Shown: positions 51,326 through 63,615, counted from the first letter of the stretch. The stretch is DNA of 64,000 nucleotides from Latrodectus hesperus (GCA_037975125.1 CM075862.1:45906277-45970276); one strand, 5' to 3'. A program made the numbers and translations. The notes: generated by a model not told the origin, from the letters alone.

Positions 51326-53900
51326 GACTCGAAACTTGGAAAATGTTGACGTATGTTTAGTCACCAAAAATATCCCCAAATGACGCCAAGTTGTCTTACA
51401 TTTCAGGCTTATTTCTCAGCTTTGTTAAAACCACTATTTTCATAGAATAATCTGTTTAGACAATAATTTAGCAAATTAAACGATAGTAACGCAATTAAAC
51501 TAGTATTTAAACAGAATTATATAAAATATTTACACTATTCACATTTTTGTAACAATACATGCAAATTATACTACCAAGTAAACTTTTTTGTTATTCATTA
51601 TCTAAATGGATGCATATTAATGTTTAAATATAATTAATCAATCTAAAAATACCAAAAATTTCCAGGTGATTGATAAGTTCTATATTTTTTAACAGAAAGT
51701 CAACTCCTTTATCATCTTACTAATTTGGTTCCGTCATACTGACAAAATCTAGTAATATTAATATGATGTAGTGTCTAATATCAGATGATACAGTGAAACA
51801 TTTACAGGAATGTCTTGTTACAAGAAGCAACGTTATTAAGCTGATGATTTCTTCAATAACGGTTAAAAGTTGCGAGACAGTTTGTCTATTTGATATTTTC
51901 AAACGTCAAACAAAAGCAGCGGTCGCAAACAAGTATAATTTCCCTTCCTCATTTCGTACCACTCAAACAAGTATCTGTAGCTTTGTGGACATTTTATCAA
52001 GTATATCACATAGTTTTTTAAAAATAAATTAACTATTAAAAAGTTAAAAAGTATTTTAAATGCATTCCTTAGATTTAAAATAATAAAAAATTACTTAAAT
52101 AATTATAATAAGTATTATTTAAATATAATTAAGGTATATTATAGAGAATCATTTTTATTAAATGGAAAAATATGAGAAAATAATATCTAATGCACATTTT
52201 TATATAGAGACGTGTGTAAAACACAAAAATGCATGTTAATATATTTCCTTATTCAATAAAAATAAAATTAAATAGTATAAAAATCCTGTTTTCTAATTTT
52301 TTAAACGTAAAAATATTTATTTAAAATTTAATGCTTGCTTTAGAGTTTAAATTCAAATGTTACAGGGAATTAATTTCTATATAATTAGGAACGTTTAAAA
52401 TTTCAATTAAAAATGCTTAGATACAGATCACTTTAATGGCTTATTACAAAATCAGTAAATGTTTTAATATGTATATTTAACTTTATTTGTATGTTTAATT
52501 GTAAGTAATGCTTTTGACATGTTTAAAACTCTTTTTAGCATAAATGAATATTTAATTACCCTTGTACATATTCATTTAATTTAATTACATTAAAAACATT
52601 TGTAACTTTTGCTATAATTTTAATTTGGAATTAGAAGTATTTCTTTTAAAAGACGACGTTTTCATGTAACTTAATTATTTTGTTCCTTTGACATTTTAAT
52701 TACTCATCATAAACTTTCACTTTAATTTCTAGAAATCCAATTAACGATTATAAATAATTTACCTATATTATGTACCATGATGTTCTAAAAATTACCCATG
52801 AAGTGAAAACAATCAGGAAAAGCAATTAAAAATATTGAAATAAATATTTTATGAATTTGAAAATGAGGATTAAAAGACCAGGAGAAATTACGTGATGTTT
52901 ATGGAATAATAAAAATATTTAATTTACAGAAAAATCTTCTCCAATTTCATCCTTTTATCATTTTATATTGGAAGTCCTTTATTTAAAGAATTACTTTAAA
53001 AAAGTAGCTTTTTTATAAAAAAAAAAACATTTATAAATACATTCTCTGGGATTGTATATGTAGCACTAGTGCTATATAGTACTAATGCCTTGACACTAGT
53101 TTTCAAATGATCATTAAATTAAAAATGTTCTTTAGAGCATTGTTGCATGGGACAACATTAACTTCTTAGAGTGAACAAAACAGTGCAGTTACCTTGTTGA
53201 TTGTGTTCCCTTTCAATCAGACGTTATCATCCACATATGATTTATTCAAATACACCTCTGGTTATAAAAATCTTACACAAGAAAAATACTTCGTGATGCA
53301 AATGAAATCTACAACACAGGAAGAAAATGCTGTGATAAGCATGTTTAGCAATTCGTTTTCAACCAATAATTTAAAATAGTTGGCATTAGTGATACTTACA
53401 ATGTGCTTAAAAAAGGAAATCGTACATTATCAGACACAAATTGCCATTGCATGTTGTAGTAGGATGGAATGTTAGTGATACTTCTTGTAAAAAAGTGAAA
53501 TTCTTACCACACGTTCTGATGATAATGGTCGAATTAGATTTTTTGTAGATTTGATTTATCGGATACTTTGTATTGCTGCTACTTTCGTCGGACAATATCC
53601 CATGATTGATTCTCTCAGCGTATATTGGCTAATCATACGGAATGACACTCCAAATAGCATCAACCCTATTCTCTAAAAATTAAAATACAGGCATATTATT
53701 CGCATGGTTCTTATGGATCATAAAAACACGTCATAAATCTTGAATCAAGAAATAAGGACTTTTCTAAGACAGAAAGTGTCTGAATGAATAGTTAAGCAAA
53801 GGTACATGGATTAACTGACAAACACGTTAGATTATTAGTTCAATGATCATGACTTCGACTATTCCTGATACACATCCCAGATAAAAGCGAATCAATGATG
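51326..53900. other. AT-rich, no supported feature
   Basis: The plus-strand frame 51793-52032 (79 codons) lies in a slightly GC-richer patch and resembles nothing I know. A palindrome TAGCACTAGTGCTA is at about 53062-53075. Confidence 0.45.
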
Positions 53901-53929
53901 TAATTAAGGATGAATCGGCACTCAGACAA

Positions 53930-54180
53930 TATCATAGTGTCATATTTTGAGATGACTCGTGGCTCCTTTTACATAATCATGATGGTCATATGATAATTTG
54001 GTAGCATTATGGAAAACGCAAATTGCCAGTACACATTTTATACCAACATACTATCTCATTATTTGTATTGATGATATAGTTTCTCGTTCGAGGCAATCTC
54101 GGTTATAACTCTTAATTACGATGAAAGCATGTTGAATAATGGCCAATATATTTCCTTTATATTAAGACATATTTATCTTT
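53930..54180 (+). pseudogene. Tc1-like transposase fragment, heavily decayed
   Basis: A plus-strand frame reads LLLHNHDGHMIIW, stop, HYGKRKLPVHILYQHT and further pieces separated by stops. The pattern (DG----W---G-R--P------HT) follows the stretch after the first catalytic aspartate in Tc1-type transposases, where it usually reads like DGR-RVWR--GER--P-C-----H. The catalytic residues themselves are not preserved and the ends are not visible. Confidence 0.4.
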
Positions 54181-54372
54181 TTCCGAATCCTTCCATGTTT
54201 CATCAGTTTAATACAAAACTGTTTCCACTAAACAGAAAACGTTAAAATTATGCAAAAAATGTTCGGTTGCTTACATCAATCATCGATATTAAAACCAAAA
54301 CTTTTTTTTTAATATTTATGAAACGCAGATGCTTTTTTCTAATGTCCGGCTGCAAGGATTTTCTCCTTATCA

Positions 54373-54633
54373 TTACAAGGGAGCGTAAGTAAGGGCATAT
54401 TTACACAGTACAGCAACCAGTACGTGTGTCATCATGAATTCTAAAGTAGGTGGGTCTTCATAATTTTGTCTGAGAACAAGCAGAAAGCTCTCAGACTTAG
54501 CCCGACATCTTTGAGGCCCATGGAGGACATTGTGACCACGATATACTTTACATGCTTTAGCGGCCATTAATAAATTCAATGGATCATCGGTTGGGTCAGG
54601 ATTCAAACTCCTTAACTTCAACATATAAATCAA
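54373..54633 (-). other. GC-richer block with unidentified minus-strand frame
   Basis: An 86-codon frame on the minus strand includes LNPDPTDDPLNLLMAAKACK and ENFLL-like hydrophobic parts, ending before 54373. Composition is clearly richer in G and C than the surroundings, the mark of repeat-derived sequence elsewhere in this window. I do not recognise a family; it could be a retroposon fragment or an exon relic. Confidence 0.3.
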
Positions 54634-54639
54634 ATTAGT

Positions 54640-57443
54640 TAATTTATGGTTACTTTTTACTTATGACAACTAATTCAACTAGGATCTAAGGTTTAAACTT
54701 AGTTCCAACTATAATAAGCTTCCTCCCAAAGAAAAAGTCGAATCAAACACTATAAAAGTAAAGGTCTAAGAGATTATTACTCATCTACCAGATTGTATTT
54801 GACAGCACTGGGTAATTTAATCATAAAAATTCAATCCATTTTTAAAATAGTTTAAGGATATTTCATTGTTATTTTTCATAATTGAAATTCCAATAAGAAA
54901 TATACTATATATTTAAAAAATGAATACATTTTCAAACTTGTAACTTTTTATTTATATTTAAAATAGTTGTTAAAACCTCTAAATAAGTTAATATTAAATG
55001 ACTAGACTTTACATATTTATTTATATTAAATTTATTTTATTTATTGGGTTAAATTTTGCATTACATAAAGCATTTATTTATGTGTGGATGATTATAAAAA
55101 GCAAGTGTAGTTTATTTATCAAATACTGATTTAATTGGTTAGAAACAAATTATGCAGTTTATGAATTCCTTAGCATGTTGAATGTGAATAATTTGCAAAA
55201 CTGAATAGTAATGGGGAAATTGTTAATAGAATTTTCAGTTAAGTAATTTAGAACTTAATGAATGCATATGTACACGAGATAATTTTTCCCATTGTGATAA
55301 AATATCTTTTAATGCAATTGTTTTAATAATGATCAGCAGTCTTAACAGATCTACATTAATAGACTTAAGTGGGAAATATTCCCATCGCAGAGCTGAGAGC
55401 GCCATCTGTAAACAAGAGGTTGACGATTTGTATCGAATGTATAACACGTACTTTTGATTCCGTCGATAAGAAATGATCATTCGATTATTTTACATTAAGT
55501 GAGTTATGACAAATGTTACAAGCAGGAGGTTAGGTTATCTATATAGAAAAACATTCTGATCATGCACAGTTTCCAGAAATTTTAAAGATAAAGATTATAT
55601 ACTATTTCTTTCCAGCAAAATATAGATTACAAAGGATTGTTTTTTCCAATTCATATTCATAAGAACGCGCTTAAGTGTTCTTCAATTCTTAGCATTAAAT
55701 GTTTTTCATGATCACAATTTTTGATTTAAGTTCGTCAGAAATGATTTATTTCAAATCAATTGGCGAACTGACTTAATTACTTTTCACTTGATTAAGAACC
55801 ATCTTGTTTTCTACTACTCTTATCAGGTTTTTTTAAATGTCTGAGTCTAATCAAAATAAATAAAATAAGCAAAATATGAGAAAATGATTAAAGAGAATTA
55901 TTTATAAATGTATGGAAAATGTTTAACAAAATTACGTTGGGTTTGAGAAGAAACATAAATTGTCAACGTCATTATTTCATCTCGTATTTATCATTTGAGC
56001 TATTTTTCAATTTAGTTACCTTCATTTTGGTCTATAAATGTTTTAAAAGCGTACTCAACTGTAAAAAAATATAAATTATGCCAATAAGTTATAATACCAA
56101 CTACTCATAAGCCTAAAATGCAAAAATTAATATGTTTTAAATCATTTTCAAGAGTAATGCAGTGTGACCGGTATTTAAGTCTAGTATTTAAATTTAAATA
56201 AGTTTAAAAACTGCCATCGAAACGGGGTATCAGTGAAAAAGTTATTAAAATGCTTAATCTGAAATCTTTGTGGGAACAGTGTAGTAGTTAAATTGCAATA
56301 TACATGCATGGAAAAGAAAACGATTTTTCATAACAGACAAGTAAACGCCAAACGCAAGCAAGTTTTTTTCGATAAAATTATGTTGATCCATTGATAATGA
56401 ATTCATAAATAAAAGTGAAAATGCCTCTATATTTGAAATGTTCAAACTTAGCAAAATTATTGTTCAAAACGAATCTCATTTATTTAAAGTAGCGAGTAAA
56501 AAAGTAATTAATTGTAAAGAATTTCCGCTTTCTGCAGATAGAAACATCTGTCGTAGTTTATATTTTAAGCAAATGAATATGTACCACTATACAATTTCGA
56601 GATTCATCACGATGCATTAAATGAATGGCTTAGAATTAACAATGAGATCCATTATAGAATGTCTTGGAATTAATTGCATGCTTATTGCTAAAACACATTT
56701 TGGAATTAATTGCATGCCAGTATTATGATGTATGTCAGATGATAGCATTTTGTGTGTTAATTATAATACTTGCTGAATGGGGCTTATATGAAGATATTAC
56801 ATTATGCAATACTGTAGTGACAAGTAGATAGACACAAATTATGATGAGGGAGAGAAAATTATTTTTGGTATTTATAAATATTCTTTAGAATACTTTGAGA
56901 CGGAATAATGAAAATTAACATGTGGTGTATATAATTAAATTACTCATATTTGAATTTCTAGTGTATAGAAGTATTAGCATATTAGGTAATAAATTAGGTA
57001 CAAAACATCAAAACTAAATACATACATCAAATTCATTAAGACTAAAATTCAAATCGAAAACTTGTTTATTCCTTATTTCTTTGATTGGAAGTTTGATTCG
57101 CTTAGTTTTATAATATCTATTTATTTATTTTGTAAATCCTAGTATTTTACATTTCAAAAGAAAATAACAATTAAATCCTTTATTTGAATCAAGTCTTTTA
57201 AAAAGTAACTAAAAATTTAAATTTTTGCATTATACTTAAGTTGTAAACATATGCATGTAAGTCAATGTATGCATGTATACATACATACATGTGGATGCAT
57301 ATTACTAAATATTTTTATTTTTATATGTGAGTAATTATACAAATACAGGGGTGATTCTAAATTATATTTGTAAATTAAACAAGGTAATGCAAATTAAGTA
57401 AATAAGTAAATAAATAAAAATATCCAACCAGTAGAGAAGTTAC
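54640..57443. other. AT-rich, no feature seen
   Basis: Short frames on both strands only; no domain, RNA or long repeat recognised. Confidence 0.55.
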
Positions 57444-57611
<168 letters not shown>

Positions 57612-57991
57612 TGATGGTTTTACTTTTCTAATAAATAAAATTATTTCATAGAAAAATGTATATAAAATAGTATTATTCCTTAAAATTTAATTTGCCTGAA
57701 ATTGTATTATTCAAGTAGAAATTGAGAGTTTCTTCCCAACATTCTTTATCGAATGATAAGTAATGTTAAGAAAAACTCTATCAATTTATTTCTACACTTG
57801 TCAATGAGAATTCAAAGTGAAATTAATCCATTAAGATTTTAAGTTTCAAAAGATTTGAAGGAATAAAAACAATCTAAATATAGAAATTACACTAAAAGGA
57901 AAAATATATTTTAACCACAATATTACTCAAATGTAGTTTTATTATCAATGACATAACATAAAAAATTTAAGAATGCATTCATAATGTCTTT

Positions 57992-58295
57992 CCGATTTTT
58001 CTATAAATTATATAAGCGTTCATTCATTTATCAATATTCTTTCTGAAAATCTTCGAAAATAAAAAAAAAAAAAAAAAAAAACATTAGGCGATTACGCAAG
58101 GCCCTGAAATGGGATTTTATCTCAAGGGGTGTCCCTTGAGATAATTATATACCCGATTTTTCTATAAATTATATAAGCATTCATTCATTTATCAATATTC
58201 TTTCTGAAAATCTTCGAAAATAAAAAAAATAATAAATAAAAAACATTAGGCGATTACGCAAGGCCCTGAAATGGGATTTTATCTCAAGGGGTGTC
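57992..58295. repeat. Tandem duplication across an exon-intron border, period 161 bp
   Basis: The 143-bp segment from CCGATTTTTCTATAAATTAT to ATCTCAAGGGGTGTCC occurs at 57992-58134 and again at 58153-58295, nearly identical apart from the length of an A-rich run and one base in AAGCGTTC/AAGCATTC. The unit contains the end of the alkaline-phosphatase-like exon (minus strand) and the following intron, so the first copy is a partial extra exon end. Confidence 0.92.
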
Positions 58296-58457
58296 CGCAA
58301 ACAGCAAAAACGTAGGGGTGGTCGAAAGTGACGACCATGAGTATCTCATCAAGTCACGTCATCTTCAGGGCAGCAATGACCGCATCCTCGAAAGTGAAAG
58401 AGTCCACCATGCCTTGATGGGCAATGCTGTAACGGTAGGAGTGGTCAATGCTGCCAT
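58258..58457 (-). pseudogene. Alkaline phosphatase exon, decayed, splice sites kept
   Basis: Read on the minus strand, a 200-bp exon follows CTTTTCTCTTGCAG (acceptor) and is followed by GTAATC (donor). Translated, it gives GSIDHSYRYSIAHQGMVDSF, FTFEDAVIAALKMT, stop, LDEILMVVTFDHPYVFAVCG, HPLR, stop, NPISGPC. This matches the metal-binding region of alkaline phosphatases (GG-IDH-HH ... VVTADHSHVF--GG-PLRGNPI-G). The first IDH and the second DH are kept, but partner histidines are replaced (SYR for the usual H-H; DHPY for DHSH). The in-frame TGA replaces an expected CGA-type codon and the TAA an expected GGA. Active enzymes hydrolyse phosphate monoesters outside the cell. Retained splice sites indicate a DNA-level duplicate rather than a retrocopy. 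The plus-strand frame over this DNA is an antisense shadow. Confidence 0.85.
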
Positions 58458-58497
58458 CTGCAAGAGAAAAGCTTTCAACACAGGACCCATTGTCATA

Positions 58498-59174
58498 TAT
58501 ATTTCCTAATGGCAGAAAATAAAAATGATAAATTACGCGGTTGATGTTTCTTTATTCCAATAAAACTATCTTTCATTTGAACCTATGAATTCATATATCT
58601 ACTAGAAATATATATTATTTTCAAGATAAATTTTATAATCTATGAAATTAAACATAATTTTACAAGATTAATAATGATAGATAAAAAAATTCATAACTCA
58701 GAATTAATTTAAAAAAAGTTTTCTTAAATCTTTTTCAATATTTGAAAAATATTGCTAGAAATATCTAGTCGCGATTTAAATCATGGTAAAGGAGAAATTC
58801 GTATTAACCAAGGAAAGGAATGGAATTACATAAAAAACAATTGTTTAACTAAATTTTGGTAAAGAATTCTTATATAGGAAACTAAATCTCATGTGAATTT
58901 ATTACAGAACTTAACAATGAAAGAAATCTTCAGATTCAACAGAGTTCTTCTGGGAAAAGAATTATAATTGCTAAGTTTTATGGACGTGATAAATAGCTTA
59001 ATTTTACAAACTTAGATAATTTACTTAATATTATTTAATTTATAAGGTTAGGAATTTATTAAATAATAATTATTTACTGCATTATTTGTCATTATTATTA
59101 ATAATTAAATTAAATTTATTTGCACTGCTTGTATATTGTTTCTGTTAATTACTCTCAATTTAATATAAGTAATA
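58498..59174. other. AT-rich, no feature seen
   Basis: Lies where the upstream intron of the phosphatase relic would be; no further exon of that gene is recognisable. Confidence 0.5.
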
Positions 59175-59658
59175 CAGGGTGTCCAGAAAAGGACTCCCTG
59201 ATTTCAAAATTAAATATCTCTAAAACAAAGATAGATAGAGGAATGCAGTAAAAGGTATGTTTATTGTGAAAGCTGTAAGAATTTTATACAGCAATTTGAA
59301 ATAATAGTTACAAAAGCTGCTAACAGATGGCGCTGTACAATGTACAGCTCAAATCAGCATACATAAATGAAATAATCGTTTGAAGACATTCTTTGCAAAA
59401 AATCACATCACAATATTTTCACCGCTAACCTCCTTTCACGCTTCAATAGTTGGCGTTTCGGATCACTATTTACACTAAACATTACGTATGGCGATTACAG
59501 CGCCATCTGTTTGCAACTTTTGTAACTATTATTTCAAACTGATGTATTATATTCTTAAAGTTTTTTCTATAAACATACCGCTTACTGCATTCCTCTATCG
59601 ATCTTCGTTTTCGAGATATTTAATTTTGAAATCAGGGAGTCCTTTTCTGGACACCCTG
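59175..59658. mobile_element. MITE with 163-bp terminal inverted repeats
   Basis: The left arm 59175-59337 and right arm 59496-59658 are inverted copies: the outer 46 bp are identical and the rest carries scattered mismatches. TA flanks both ends (59173-59174, 59659-59660). The element starts CAGGGTGTCC, so it belongs with Tc1/mariner-type elements. Only about 158 bp lie between the arms and nothing is coded. The tip itself, CAGGGTGTCC-AGAAAA-GGACTCCCTG, is a second, nested hairpin with one mismatch. Confidence 0.93.
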
Positions 59659-59665
59659 TATAAGA

Positions 59666-59715
59666 TTATTCAAATTTTAAGCCTAACTAGTAAGTTAGGC
59701 TTAAAATTTGAATAA
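59666..59715. repeat. Perfect 22-bp hairpin
   Basis: TTATTCAAATTTTAAGCCTAAC at 59666-59687 pairs exactly with 59694-59715 across a 6-nt loop (TAGTAA). It starts 7 bp after the MITE ends. Confidence 0.9.
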
Positions 59716-60481
59716 GCTATGTCGTAAAATAAGTTTTAAAAATATTCATTTTGTTACCTACATTTTTTTTAATTTAAGCTGCATTTTCATATTTTCTTTA
59801 AAACAAATTACATTTGCTTTATTAATGTTATTATAGCTTGTCTGACCGCTTCGTTTTGAAAACTGGAAGATAGTTAAGTCAGTACCTGACACACCTGAAA
59901 TTTTTAGCTGGAAGGGTCTTAGTTACACTTTCAAAAGTCATGTTTCCCAGTTTGAAAGATATGTAATAATTTACACCAGTTCTAAGGTTGTTCTCGTTAC
60001 TAAGTGATTGGTTGCTTTTAATGCTTTTAACAGTAATCTGAAAAAAACTGCAATAATATTTTTTTCTTAAATTTTCTTTCTTTGGTACTTGTTGAATTCT
60101 TAAAATATATTTAACATTATATACAAATTCAGTTTCTTGGTATTTTATATTCTCGACTATTAACGTAAAATTCTACTAACAGAAACACAGAATGTTAGTA
60201 ACAAATGTAGAATTAACAGATTTAAGATTGCGGAATATGAAATCAATTCAATCGGTGCAAAATTTGTGCATTATAGAATGTATAGAATATTTGCAAAAAT
60301 TTATTATTTTTACTTTTTTATTGCAACATTATCTTTAAAATTGTGAAAATTTAAATTTTCATGTTTGTGTTAATAGTAAGAACCATAATTGTAAGTTCAT
60401 TTACTTTTTAGAGCAAAATGCTTGGGATATATATTGAGAGCATGCAAACCCTGAAGTAGAATTTAAGGTTAACGGATTTGG
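59716..60481. other. AT-rich, no feature seen
   Basis: No frame, RNA or repeat that I can support. Confidence 0.5.
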
Positions 60482-60664
60482 AATACTCACTCATCACCTA
60501 GCTCCTCGCAATTTTGAAACACGGTCAGGTAACGAGGTCACCCTTGCGATGGCATCCTCCTCTTCACGTCCACGCCACATCAGCGGAAGGATTTTGCACA
60601 TCATAGATCAACATGAGCTCTTCCCCAATCCATTGAGGGAGCATGTGGTCACCCTTCCAATCAC
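60482..60664 (+). repeat. Dispersed repeat, second copy
   Basis: Partner of 44140-44346 with the same block order (CTCGCAATTTTGAAACACGG, TCAGGTAACGAGGTCACC, TTCACGTCCACGCCAC, AGCGGAAGGA, CATTGAGGGAGCATGTGGTC). Confidence 0.7.
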
Positions 60665-60961
60665 TGATCTCGGCAAATGATGCTTCATTTTGCTGTTCTT
60701 AACGGGAAGCGGCTTGAAACTACTGAGCTACTGAAATTCAAAAATTTGTTTTTGAGGAATGCCGAGAAAATAATCGCGAATTCATGCTATCATCTCAGAA
60801 ATTGAGAAAATTATAAGCGGTTCTTCAAAAATTTGAAAATTCAGAAAATATGTTTACTGAATATATACCTTATTATTTAAATTAAAGATACAACTTTCTA
60901 AAAATTCTCACAAAATTTACGCAAATTACAGTACATTTTATAGATTTTTTTCTAACTGCGG

Positions 60962-61158
60962 GGACTGGGTGACAAACCTTTAGCCACAACAAGTACAGAA
61001 ATTGCTACTCATTTATCGTTTCTCTGTGGGCACCTGTAAATTAAATCACTCAGGCGAGTAGCATTATCCATTACACTCCCTCACAACACAAACCCGTTCA
61101 TAGGGTGTGTTACATTCATTCATCATAACAGCAGAAAGGACAAGGAAAAACATATAGA
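60962..61158 (-). mobile_element. SINE (family B) body, head missing
   Basis: On the minus strand it matches the body of the SINE at 49117-49416: CCTTGTCCTTTC, CCCTATGAACGGG, GTAATGCTACTCGCCTG, ACAGGTGCCCAC and AAATGAGTAGCA. The tRNA-like head is absent because the sequence switches at 61160 to the GGTTGGTTGGG repeat. Confidence 0.75.
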
Positions 61159-61160
61159 CA

Positions 61161-61620
61161 GGTTGGTTGGGTTTTATGGCGCAAGGTCCAAAAATGGACA
61201 TGCTGCGCCAAGAATAAAGTTTTCAAAGAATATTATTTACTTTTTTTTAAATATATTTCTTTTGAAAACCCAAGCAACATTAAAATTTAAAAAACAAAAA
61301 AGAGTGTATAAATCATATTAAAATCTATATATAATAGAATATTAAATAAACTAAATCAAATTTAGATAAATTTTAAAATGTATAAATACAAATTATATAA
61401 AATTTAAAAAATCTATTGCTCTCAAATAAGTAAATAGGTTTCTGTGGGGTGGTTCCCCCAGCGAATCAGGTAAAGCTAAAATATCTGTGTTAAAAAAGTG
61501 TATACGTAAATGGTTAAAATATGGACATGAGATTAAAATATGATATACAGTATAACGTTCATCACACGCCCATCACATAAGGTCATCTCCCAGACTGGAA
61601 GTAGTAGTGTAAGACAACGC
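61161..61620 (-). repeat. GGTTGGTT-type interspersed repeat
   Basis: Begins GGTTGGTTGGGTTTTATGGC with GCAAGGTCCAAAAATGGACA, then AT-rich, then CTGTGGGGTGGTTCCCCCAG and TCATCTCCCAGACTGG. Its first 55 bp are shared with the small insertion at 27592-27647. If the AACC end is the tail, the element is on the minus strand. End points are approximate. Confidence 0.5.
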
Positions 61621-61935
61621 TTACTTACTTACGTGTACAGTCGGGCAGATTGGACGTTGGACGTGCAGATCTCATGATATGTTAACAGTTGGCAGTCAAA
61701 TCAAAAAATGAAGCTTAAGATTCGCAATTTAATTCTAAAAATTAATGTTTCTTATTGGAAATATCTTGATTGATTTAAGGATGTTTTTATTTTAGTTGTT
61801 TATTTATCTTTGTAGAAAAAAGTAGTAAATAAAGCAATAATATTTAGCTAAAGTGTAATTTAAAAGAGCAGAATATAAAATAATATGTTTCTCAGAAAGA
61901 GCTATAGTTGAGAGCATAATTAATGTTTATATATA
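61621..61935. other. AT-rich, no feature seen
   Basis: Nothing recognised. Confidence 0.5.
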
Positions 61936-62339
<404 letters not shown>

Positions 62340-62472
62340 CTGCAAACACAAAAAAGAGTTCTGAAAACCGGCCAATAAAACACGATCTGGGCGCACGCAA
62401 TAAATTTGCATGTGACAGAGTCGAGAAACCAATCACAGAACGCCGGTCGCCAGATATTCAACGTAGGAAACC

Positions 62473-62508
62473 TATAAAATACCAAGCGGGTATGCGAAGT
62501 CGTCATTC
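62473..62508 (+). promoter_or_regulatory. Transposase core promoter: TATA box and initiator
   Basis: TATAAAAT at 62473-62480, then TCATTC at 62503-62508, an exact match to the arthropod initiator TCAKTY, with its A at 62505, 32 nt from the TATA start. The ATG follows 27 nt later. Upstream within 110 bp lie CCAAT at about 62366 and 62429 and an ATTTGCAT octamer at 62404-62411. Confidence 0.6.
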
Positions 62509-62531
62509 GGGAACTCGCACATGCCGACGAT

Positions 62532-63611
62532 ATGAGTCTTCCTAGGAAAATTCGCGGTGAATTGATCAAACTCTATTACCAAAATGGGATGAACGCTGCG
62601 GAAGCCTTGCGTGTGTATCGCCGCAATCATCGACAACGACGCGGCCCATGTACTCTGCAAGCTCTGCGTGATTTAGTGCGGAAATTCGAAGATACAGGCT
62701 GCACCTGTGACAAACAGCGCTCCGGACGGCCAACTGTTTCTGAGGACGTTGTCATGGAAGTGCACCATACAGTGACTGCAGGACACACAGAAACCGCAAG
62801 AGGCATAGCGCGCGTGTTGGATATTCCGAACTCAACGGTCCGCAAGCTCTTGCGCTCGGTACTTCACATGTTTCCCTATCGGTTCCAGCGCGTCCAGATG
62901 TTGGAGTCGGGTGACCCACACCAACGTCTGGACTTCGCAAATGCATTTTTGTTACGATATCATGCGGATAACGACTGGCCACTTCGCATACTATGGACGG
63001 ACGAGGCGCATTTCACCTTAAATGGCAGCATTAACACAAAGAATTGTGTGCACTGGGGAGAGACGAATCCTCATGCTGTGGCGCCAGTACCATTATTTGA
63101 CGCCAAAGTGACTGCGTGGTACGGCATTACAGCTACATTTGTTCTGGGCCCGTTCTTCTTTGAGGAAACAACCCCGACTGGCCCTGCAACATGTTCTGTA
63201 ACGGGCCCTCGGTATGCAGCCATGCTGAAAAATTATGTCTTACCGGAGTTGCGTCAGCTGAATGCACTCAATAACATTGTTTGGATGCAAGATGGTGCAC
63301 CTCCACATATTGCGAGGTCAGTTAAAAGGCTCCTGGATCAGCATTTTGGTGATCGCATCATCTCACGCTATTATCTTTTTCCGTGGCCTGCGTGATCCCC
63401 AGATCTGACGCCTATGGATTTCTGGTTTTGGGGCTATCTCAAATCCAGAGTTTATCTGTGCAATCCTCAAACATTGTCGGACTTAAAGGATTCTATACGG
63501 CGTGAGATTGGAAACATCCCTCGTGCCATGTTGCGTGCAGCGACATTGTCCACCATCTCCCGCATGCAATGCGTAATTGCCTGTGATGGCACTCATGTTG
63601 AAAATGTTTGA
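62532..63611 (+). pseudogene. DD41D transposase with a single premature stop
   Basis: From ATG 62532 the frame is open for 287 codons, meets TGA at 63393-63395, and continues in the same frame to a TGA at 63609-63611 (359 codons in all, normal for the family). Residues 1-60 form the first helix-turn-helix (LIKLYYQNGMNAAEALRVYR; DUF4817-like). SGRP at 64-67 is the linker. A second helix-turn-helix around 85-110 includes IARVLDIPNSTVRKLL. Catalytic aspartates are D157 (WTDEAHF), D254 (MQDGAPPHIA) and, past the stop, D296 (SPDLTPMDF), with 41 residues between the last two. The stop sits at a position where relatives have Arg (WPARSPD), so CGA to TGA by CpG decay is likely. It removes D296, so the short product could bind DNA but not catalyse. 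Readthrough would restore a complete chain. Confidence 0.92.
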
Positions 63612-63615
63612 AATT

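Noticed and set aside
58291..58509. 72-codon plus-strand frame
   Set aside because: It is the antisense of the alkaline phosphatase exon relic, which explains its openness.
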